This document shows, piece by piece, positions 6,632 to 11,610 of a stretch of DNA of 11,610 nucleotides. The first letter of the stretch is position 1, and every line of letters starts with the position of its first letter. The notes beneath the pieces are model-generated. The model was not told the DNA's origin. It saw nothing but the letters and a program-made list of their open reading frames with translations, and did not search any database. This DNA is from Bordetella parapertussis. GTDB lineage: Bacteria; Pseudomonadota; Gammaproteobacteria; Burkholderiales; SG8-39. The stretch is from NCBI GenBank assembly GCA_945906975.1, contig CAMDRY010000061.1, positions 1-11,610 of the forward strand. Reading direction: 5' to 3'. A program made the position numbers and the translations under genes.

Positions 6632-7379
6632 GGCCGGAGGCCCACCCAAGTTACAGAAAGCGCTAGCCCAGTCCGGGCTGGGATCGCGTCGCGATATGGA
6701 GGCCCTTATCGCCGCTGGTTTGGTGACGGTCAACGGGGAGGTCGCGACGATAGGTCAGCGGGTGGCTCCTACTGACCGAGTGCAGGTTCGCGGTCGCCCG
6801 GTTCGACTGAGTTTTGGCGACGTCGACACGCGGGTTCTGATTTACCATAAGCCGCCCGGGGAGATTGTCAGCCGGGCCGACCCAGAGGGCAGGGCGAGCG
6901 TTTTCGACCATCTGCCCCCAATCAGGGGCGGGCGCTGGATCGCGGTTGGGCGGCTGGATTTCAATACCAGCGGCTTGCTGCTATTTACCAATTCCGGCGA
7001 CTTGGCTGAAAAACTGATGCATCCGCGCAATGAGGTTGAGCGCGAGTATGCCGTGCGCGTCAACGGCGAATTGACGCAGGAGCAGCGGCGGCAGCTTGTG
7101 CTCAGCGTGGAGTTGGAGGATGGGCCGGCGCGCTTCGACAGCATCGAAACGGGCGGGGGCACCGGCACCAACCGCTGGTACCGCGTTATGTTGCACGAAG
7201 GAAGGAATCGCGAAGTCAGGCGTATTTTTGAATCACTCGGGCTTACCGTTAGCCGCTTGATGCGCGTGCGATATGGTCCCATTTCCTTGCCACCGCAGTT
7301 GCGGCAGGGCAAATTGCGCGACTTGCGCCCGGAGGAAATCGGCAGCCTGGAAGCTGCCTTGGCGGCTAAGCCGGCCTAA
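6351..7379 (+). CDS. rluB: 23S rRNA pseudouridine synthase of the RsuA/RluB family (start uncertain)
   Basis: RluB converts 23S rRNA U2605 (E. coli numbering) to pseudouridine. The S4 RNA-binding domain starts near residue 98 with PPKLQKALAQSGLGSRRDME, and the catalytic motif GRLDFNTSGLLLFTNSGDLA carries Asp203. EREYAVRVNGEL, RNREVRRIFESLGL and VSRLMRVRYGPISLP complete the RsuA/RluB pattern, the last being RluB-like. The first 97 residues are Ser/Pro/Arg/Lys-rich and coincide almost exactly with the overlap with scpB. The only standard in-frame starts are TTG at 6351 and TTG at 6363; GAGGAG at 6344-6349 is badly spaced for both. A strong GGAGG at 6636-6640, just after the scpB stop, faces only AAG and TTA codons. 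The extension may therefore be an artefact, or the start may be unusual. Basic extensions do occur in betaproteobacterial RluB. The conserved part, from about 6642, is certain. Confidence 0.9.
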   Translation: MRGPLNAPKSRPRSPQRRSQASKGTPSRPQRPTGPRSSSPQKPVPSKASPLRPSPSRSASQKGPHSPKSPQNRSRINSKTGTGSGTAPQVRPAEAGGPPKLQKALAQSGLGSRRDMEALIAAGLVTVNGEVATIGQRVAPTDRVQVRGRPVRLSFGDVDTRVLIYHKPPGEIVSRADPEGRASVFDHLPPIRGGRWIAVGRLDFNTSGLLLFTNSGDLAEKLMHPRNEVEREYAVRVNGELTQEQRRQLVLSVELEDGPARFDSIETGGGTGTNRWYRVMLHEGRNREVRRIFESLGLTVSRLMRVRYGPISLPPQLRQGKLRDLRPEEIGSLEAALAAKPA

Positions 7380-7384
7380 GTCGG

Positions 7385-7402
7385 GGAGCCGGTTTCAGCT
7401 CC
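7385..7402 (+). other. Small stem-loop after rluB
   Basis: GGAGC (7385-7389) pairs with GCTCC (7398-7402) around an 8-base loop, six bases after the rluB stop. No T-tract follows, so it is not a standard intrinsic terminator. It could stabilise the 3' end of the transcript. Confidence 0.3.
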
Positions 7403-7419
7403 GCAAAGCGCTATCCGCA

Positions 7420-7448
7420 TTGTCTGGGGGCGTTTTTATTGCTATACT
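7420..7448 (+). promoter_or_regulatory. Sigma70-type promoter for rimP-nusA-infB
   Basis: TTGTCT (7420-7425) and TATACT (7443-7448) are separated by exactly 17 bases. They match the -35 consensus at four of six positions and the -10 at five of six. Transcription would start near 7455, about 47 bases before the rimP ATG. The site lies in the only sizeable gap between rluB and rimP. In E. coli the same operon starts with metY (tRNA-fMet); no tRNA is present here. Confidence 0.6.
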
Positions 7449-7465
7449 ATTAAGGCTTTAGATAT

Positions 7466-7490
7466 GGGCTGTCCGGCCCTTTTTTTATTT
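7466..7490 (+). terminator. Hairpin plus T-tract in the rimP leader (attenuator or terminator)
   Basis: GGGC (7466-7469) and GCCC (7476-7479) form a 4-bp GC stem around TGTCCG, extendable by a T-G pair. Seven Ts follow (7480-7486), then ATTT. This has the form of a short intrinsic terminator. It lies downstream of the predicted start at ~7455 and 12 bases before the rimP ATG, so it would act both on read-through from rluB and on transcripts from the local promoter. The stem is short, so efficiency may be low or factor-dependent. Confidence 0.45.
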
Positions 7491-7501
7491 GTGGCGCGAG
7501 A

Positions 7502-7960
7502 ATGAACGCTTTGGTCAATTTGCTGGAAACGACCCTGGCTGGGATGGGATACGAACTGGTCGATGTCGAGCAGTCCAACCGGGGCAAGATGCTGCAGGTC
7601 TTTATCGACCTGCCGTACGGCATTGGCGCGCCAGAAAAAAGTATCACCGTGGATGATTGCCAGGCAGTCAGCAACCAGCTGACACGTTTGTTCGTGGTGG
7701 AGGGTGTGGATTACGACCGGCTGGAGATTTCTTCGCCGGGGATGGACAGGGTTCTAAGGAAACAGGTGGATTTTGAGCGATTCGCCGGCCAAGAGGTCAG
7801 CGTAAAGATGCGCCTGCCGGTGGACGGGCGGAAGAAGTTCACTGGGGTAATCCGGCAGGTTGCTGAAGGTCGGATCGAATTGGAAATTGAGGGTGGCAGT
7901 GTGAGTCTGGACCTTGCCAACATGGATAAGGCGAGACTGGTGCCCAACATTGAATTTTGA
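7502..7960 (+). CDS. rimP: Ribosome maturation factor RimP
   Basis: The protein has 152 residues, the usual family length. RimP binds free 30S subunits and assists their late assembly. The N-terminal alpha/beta domain (about 1-82) contains GYELVDVEQSNRGKMLQVFID and the signature EISSPGMDRVL, with EISSPG at 75-80. The C-terminal Sm-like domain (about 83-152) includes VSVKMRLPVDGRKKFTGVI and ends with the typical DKARLVP. The upstream sequence GGCGCGAGA is a weak ribosome binding site. It is the first gene of the rimP-nusA-infB operon, 24 bases before nusA. Its expression probably depends on the promoter at 7420-7448 and the leader hairpin. Confidence 0.96.
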   Translation: MNALVNLLETTLAGMGYELVDVEQSNRGKMLQVFIDLPYGIGAPEKSITVDDCQAVSNQLTRLFVVEGVDYDRLEISSPGMDRVLRKQVDFERFAGQEVSVKMRLPVDGRKKFTGVIRQVAEGRIELEIEGGSVSLDLANMDKARLVPNIEF

Positions 7961-7984
7961 AGTTATGAAGTTGGAGGTAGTGAA

Positions 7985-9469
7985 ATGAGCCGCGAGATAC
8001 TGCTGCTGGTCGACGCTCTGGCGCGTGAGAAAAACGTGCACAAGGAAGTGGTGTTCGGCGCCCTTGAGAGCGCTATTGCTTCGGCGACAAAAAAACGCTT
8101 CACCGATGAGGTGGATGTGAGGGTTGCCATTGACCGCGAAACCGGTGACTTTGAGTCGTTTCGGCGCTGGCAAGTCGTGGCCGATGAGGCTGTCGAGTTC
8201 CCTCCGTACCAGATCGGGCTTACCGAAGCGGTGAAGCAATACGGTGACGTCACCGTTGAAGACTTTATCGAAGAGCAGCTTGAGGCCATTGAATTCGGTC
8301 GCATCGGCGCCCAGGCGGCAAAGCAAACTATTTTGCAGAAGATTCGCGATGCCGAGCGCGAGCAGGTGTTGCAGGATTTCCTTGCCCGTAATGAAAAGCT
8401 GGTTTCGGGCACGATCAAGCGCATGGAACGCGGAAACGCGATCATCGAATCCGGCCGTGTCGAGGCGATCCTGCCGCGCGATCAGATGATTCCAAAGGAA
8501 AACCTGCGCGTCGGCGACAGGGCACGTGCCGTGCTGATGAAAATAGACCGCAGCATCCGCGGTCCGCAACTCGTTTTGTCGCGGACCTCGCCGGATTTCA
8601 TCATTGAGATGTTCCGCCTTGAGGTTCCCGAAATCGAACAGGGTTTGCTTGAGATCAAGTCTGCCGCCAGGGATGTGGGTGTACGCGCGAAAATCGCAGT
8701 ACACAGCAACGACAAGCGCATTGACCCCATCGGGACTTGCGTCGGCATGCGCGGGATGCGTGTGCAAGCGGTTACGCAGGAACTGGCAGGCGAGCGTGTC
8801 GACATTGTTTTGTGGAACGCGGATCCGGCCCAATTTGTGATCGGGGCGCTTGCGCCTGCTGAGGTCTCCTCCATCCTTGTGGACGAAGACAAGCACGCTA
8901 TGGATGTCGTCGTTGACGACGAGAATCTGGCGATCGCCATCGGCCGCAACGGCCAGAACGTGCGCCTGGCATCCGAGCTCACAGGCTGGACCATCAACCT
9001 GATGACTGAGGCCGAGTCGCAGGAAAAGAACAAGGCAGAGAGCGAAGTCACCCGGTCTCTGTTCATGCAAAAGCTCGATGTTGATGAAGAAATGGCGGAC
9101 ATTCTCATTCAGGAGGGTTTCAACACCCTGGAGGAAGTCGCATACGTCCCCATCAACGAGATGATGGAAATCGAGGCCTTCGACGAGACTACGGTGAACG
9201 AGTTGCGCAGCCGTGCGCGCGACGCGCTGTTGGTGCAGGCGATTGCCAAGGAAGAGCAGGTCGAGGGAATGGAGCAGGATCTGCTAAACCTTGACGGAAT
9301 GGACAAGGATCTAGCCGCCACGCTTGCGGCGAACAAGATCAAGACCCGAGATGACCTCGCCGACCTTGCCGTCGACGAGCTCTCTGAGATGACAGGCATG
9401 GATGCCGAGCGTGCGAAGGATCTGATCATGAAAGCTCGCGCACATTGGTTTGCTGAGGAGCAGAAATAA
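7985..9469 (+). CDS. nusA: Transcription termination/antitermination factor NusA
   Basis: The protein has 494 residues, nearly identical in length to E. coli NusA (495). It binds RNA polymerase and nascent RNA to modulate pausing, Rho-independent termination and antitermination. Domains in order are: the N-terminal polymerase-binding domain (1-~130); S1 (~135-200, [19 protein letters not shown]); KH1 (~228-275, GMRG at 254-257); KH2 (~295-345, GRNG at 320-323); and two acidic helix-hairpin-helix repeats (~361-420 and ~432-494, the second ending in ARAHWF). The two C-terminal repeats are typical of proteobacterial NusA and contact the alpha subunit CTD. GGAGG at 7972-7976 is a strong ribosome binding site for the ATG. 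In E. coli NusA feeds back on its own operon, which gives the leader hairpin before rimP extra meaning. infB starts two bases after the stop. Confidence 0.98.
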   Translation: MSREILLLVDALAREKNVHKEVVFGALESAIASATKKRFTDEVDVRVAIDRETGDFESFRRWQVVADEAVEFPPYQIGLTEAVKQYGDVTVEDFIEEQLEAIEFGRIGAQAAKQTILQKIRDAEREQVLQDFLARNEKLVSGTIKRMERGNAIIESGRVEAILPRDQMIPKENLRVGDRARAVLMKIDRSIRGPQLVLSRTSPDFIIEMFRLEVPEIEQGLLEIKSAARDVGVRAKIAVHSNDKRIDPIGTCVGMRGMRVQAVTQELAGERVDIVLWNADPAQFVIGALAPAEVSSILVDEDKHAMDVVVDDENLAIAIGRNGQNVRLASELTGWTINLMTEAESQEKNKAESEVTRSLFMQKLDVDEEMADILIQEGFNTLEEVAYVPINEMMEIEAFDETTVNELRSRARDALLVQAIAKEEQVEGMEQDLLNLDGMDKDLAATLAANKIKTRDDLADLAVDELSEMTGMDAERAKDLIMKARAHWFAEEQK

Positions 9470-9471
9470 TC

Positions 9472-11610
9472 ATGGCCCTTACCAGCGTTTCACAATTTGC
9501 CGGCGAGCTGAAAATGCCCGCCAGTGCGCTCATCGAGCAGCTTCGCGCCGCCGGTGTGATCAAGAAACTTGTCGAAGATACGCTGACCGAGCAGGACAAG
9601 ACCAAACTTCTTGAATATCTGCGCAAGTCCCATGGGGCTGCGGCAGAGCCCAAGAACAAGATCACTCTTACACGAAAGCAGACGTCGGAGATTATCAAGA
9701 AATCGGACTCCAGCGGCAAGGCCCGTACTATCCAGGTGGAAGTGCGCAAGAAGCGCGTGTTTGTAAAACGCGATGCTGAAGTGGGCGATCCAGCCGCTAT
9801 GGTCGAGGAAGTCGTGCCGATCGAGGCGGTCGCGCCACCGGTCGCGCTTGAGGTTAAGGAAGTCCCGGTATTGCCTGAGGTCGTTGCGGTCGCGCCGGAA
9901 GTGGTACCTCCTCCTGTTCCTGCGCCGGTTGTGGTTGAGGTCGCCAAGGTGGTTCCAGTGGAGCAAGTTGCACCTGTTGAACTTGTTGCGGCAGTAGTAA
10001 CGCCTCCAGTAGCAACAGCGCCGGTACCGACGACTGCGCCTGTGGCGCCCCGGCGCCCGGTGCATACCATTGATCCGCAACAGCTCGAGTTGCGCGAATT
10101 AGAGCGCCGGCGAGACCAGAATCTGGCCGCTCGCCAGGCCGCCGAATTGCTGGAAAAGCAGGAGCGCGACAAGCGTCTTGCCGAAATGCGTGAAGCGGAG
10201 CAGAAAAAAGCTGTGGCAAAGGCCGCTGGAGTAGTGCCCGGCGCCGCCGCCACTACAGCCCCGGCCAGTGACACTACGCTGCACAAGCCCAAGGCCGCCG
10301 ATGGCGCCGCTAAAGGCGACGCCAAGGCGAAGAAAAAAGTAGTCACCGTTTGGAAGGACGAGTCTGCCAAGCGCCGGGTCATCAAGACCCGCGGCGATGT
10401 GGCCGGGGCATCGGGCTGGCACAACCCCAAGGGTGGGCGCCATAACAAGCATTCCTCCGATGTGGAGAATACGGCCAACCAGTTCAGCGCGCCGTCGGAG
10501 CCTATTGTTCGTGAAGTGCATGTGCCCGAGACCATTACCGTGGCTGATCTGTCCCACAAGATGGCTGTCAAGGCTACCGAGGTCATCAAGGTGTTGATGA
10601 AGCTCGGCAGCATGGTCACAATCAATCAGGTGCTTGATCAGGAAACAGCCATGATCGTGGTGACCGAAATGGGGCATAACCCTATCGCGGCCAAACTGGA
10701 CGATCCCGAGGCCTACCTCGATGAAGTGCCGGAGCAGCAAAAGCACGAGGTGGAATCGAAGACCCGTCCGCCGGTGGTCACCGTTATGGGCCACGTTGAC
10801 CACGGTAAGACGTCACTGCTCGACTACATCCGTCGGGCCAAGGTGGCAAGTGGAGAAGCGGGTGGCATTACCCAGCATATTGGCGCTTACCATGTCGATA
10901 CGCCGGGCGGTACGATCACCTTCCTGGATACGCCTGGCCATGAGGCGTTCACCGCCATGCGCGCCCGTGGCGCCAAGGCGACGGACATTGTTATTTTGGT
11001 GGTTGCCGCGGATGACGGGGTGATGCCTCAAACCAAGGAAGCGATACAGCATGCCAAGGTTGCCGGTGTGCCCATCGTCGTCGCAATAAATAAAATCGAT
11101 AAGCCCGACGCCAATGCCGACCGCGTCAAACAGGAACTGGTGGCGGAAAACGTGCTGCCCGAGGAATACGGCGGTGATTCGCCGTTTGTCTCGGTATCGG
11201 CCAAGACCGGAGCGGGAATCGACACCCTGCTCGAGCAGGTATTGCTGCAGGCCGAGGTTCTGGAACTCAAGGCCCCCGTGGAAGCTCCGGCCAAAGGACT
11301 CGTTATCGAAGCGCGCCTCGACAAGGGCCGCGGCCCTGTGGTCACGCTGCTGGTGCAATCGGGCACGCTCAAGCGGGGTGACATTGTGCTCGCAGGCACT
11401 TCATTCGGTCGGGTTCGCGCTATGCTCGACGAGTCAGGACGCCCGATCCAGGAGGCCGGCCCATCGATCCCGGTTGAAATCCAGGGGCTCGCCGACGTGC
11501 CGCACGCAGGCGACGAAATGATTGTTCTCACCGACGAGAAAAAAGCACGCGAAATCGCGCTGTTCCGCCAAGGCAAGTATCGGGATGTCAAACTGGCCAA
11601 GCAGCAGGCG
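9472..11610 (+). CDS. infB: Translation initiation factor IF-2 (3' end outside window)
   Basis: The frame is open from the ATG at 9472 to the right edge, giving 713 residues of a protein usually near 890. GAGGAG at 9455-9460, inside the end of nusA, is the ribosome binding site. IF-2 is the GTPase that brings fMet-tRNA to the 30S subunit and promotes subunit joining. An IF2N helical domain (1-~50, [20 protein letters not shown]) is followed by a Val/Pro/Ala-rich linker (~104-197), a charged coiled region (~205-255), a second IF2N domain (~345-415), then the G domain. G-domain motifs are GHVDHGKT (440-447, P-loop), DTPGH (486-490), NKID (540-543) and SAK (576-578). Domain II begins near 600. 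The C-terminal fMet-tRNA-binding domain is missing only because the window ends. rbfA and truB would be expected next from known synteny. Confidence 0.98.
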   Translation, partial: MALTSVSQFAGELKMPASALIEQLRAAGVIKKLVEDTLTEQDKTKLLEYLRKSHGAAAEPKNKITLTRKQTSEIIKKSDSSGKARTIQVEVRKKRVFVKRDAEVGDPAAMVEEVVPIEAVAPPVALEVKEVPVLPEVVAVAPEVVPPPVPAPVVVEVAKVVPVEQVAPVELVAAVVTPPVATAPVPTTAPVAPRRPVHTIDPQQLELRELERRRDQNLAARQAAELLEKQERDKRLAEMREAEQKKAVAKAAGVVPGAAATTAPASDTTLHKPKAADGAAKGDAKAKKKVVTVWKDESAKRRVIKTRGDVAGASGWHNPKGGRHNKHSSDVENTANQFSAPSEPIVREVHVPETITVADLSHKMAVKATEVIKVLMKLGSMVTINQVLDQETAMIVVTEMGHNPIAAKLDDPEAYLDEVPEQQKHEVESKTRPPVVTVMGHVDHGKTSLLDYIRRAKVASGEAGGITQHIGAYHVDTPGGTITFLDTPGHEAFTAMRARGAKATDIVILVVAADDGVMPQTKEAIQHAKVAGVPIVVAINKIDKPDANADRVKQELVAENVLPEEYGGDSPFVSVSAKTGAGIDTLLEQVLLQAEVLELKAPVEAPAKGLVIEARLDKGRGPVVTLLVQSGTLKRGDIVLAGTSFGRVRAMLDESGRPIQEAGPSIPVEIQGLADVPHAGDEMIVLTDEKKAREIALFRQGKYRDVKLAKQQA

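Noticed and set aside
7380..7501. Possible tRNA-fMet (metY) gene before rimP, as in E. coli
   Set aside because: The 122-base gap contains a promoter and small hairpins but no T-loop GTTCRA-type sequence or cloverleaf pattern.
7754..9070. 438-codon minus-strand frame
   Set aside because: It lies opposite rimP and nusA, whose domains and motifs are clear. Long antisense frames are common in GC-rich DNA.
9426..10625. 399-codon minus-strand frame rich in Thr, Ser and Gly
   Set aside because: It lies fully opposite infB. Its low-complexity character is the reverse reading of the Val/Pro/Ala linker, and infB is unmistakable.
1..11610. Search for CRISPR arrays, insertion sequences, phage genes, toxin-antitoxin or other defence systems
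   Set aside because: No regularly spaced repeats, terminal inverted repeats with a transposase, or small accessory genes. Nearly all bases are explained by conserved housekeeping genes.

Overview
The window looks like a chromosomal housekeeping segment of a GC-rich betaproteobacterium. The evidence is the gene order (PHP phosphoesterase, yciO, M50 protease, trpS, scpA, scpB, rluB, then rimP, nusA, infB), which from memory is familiar in that class, together with the GC-rich third codon positions and the style of the proteins. No genus can be named from sequence alone. I see no tRNA, rRNA, CRISPR array, insertion sequence, phage gene or defence system.

Layout. Bases 1-199 hold the 3' end of an alpha/beta-hydrolase-like gene on the + strand. 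It converges on a minus-strand gene (268-1164) for an uncharacterised membrane-anchored protein: a TonB-like N-terminal membrane segment, a long Pro/Ala linker, and a C-terminal domain I cannot assign. A 320-base divergent spacer (1165-1484) follows. It holds a good -10 box for the rightward genes and several small inverted repeats. From 1485 everything reads rightward. First come RNase AM/YciV-like PHP phosphoesterase, YciO, a site-2-protease-type M50 peptidase, tryptophanyl-tRNA synthetase, the condensin accessory proteins ScpA and ScpB, and pseudouridine synthase RluB. Their spacing (89, 35 and 17 bases, a 4-base ATGA overlap, 42 bases, then a 281-base overlap) suggests one long operon. Bases 7380-7501 hold a convincing sigma70-type promoter followed at once by a short GC hairpin with a T-tract. 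Then come rimP, nusA and infB, the classic translation/transcription-factor operon; infB runs off the right edge.

Functionally, the first operon mixes RNA maturation (PHP phosphoesterase, RluB), tRNA charging (TrpS) and chromosome segregation (ScpA and ScpB act together with Smc). The second supplies 30S assembly (RimP), elongation and antitermination control (NusA) and translation initiation (IF2).

The points most worth a second look are: the long out-of-frame overlap between scpB and rluB, where RluB has no convincing start; a predicted [4Fe-4S] cysteine motif plus a large insert in TrpRS; the TonB-like anchor fused to an unknown domain; and the attenuator-like hairpin just after the rimP promoter. 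I do not see a wholly new multi-gene system here.
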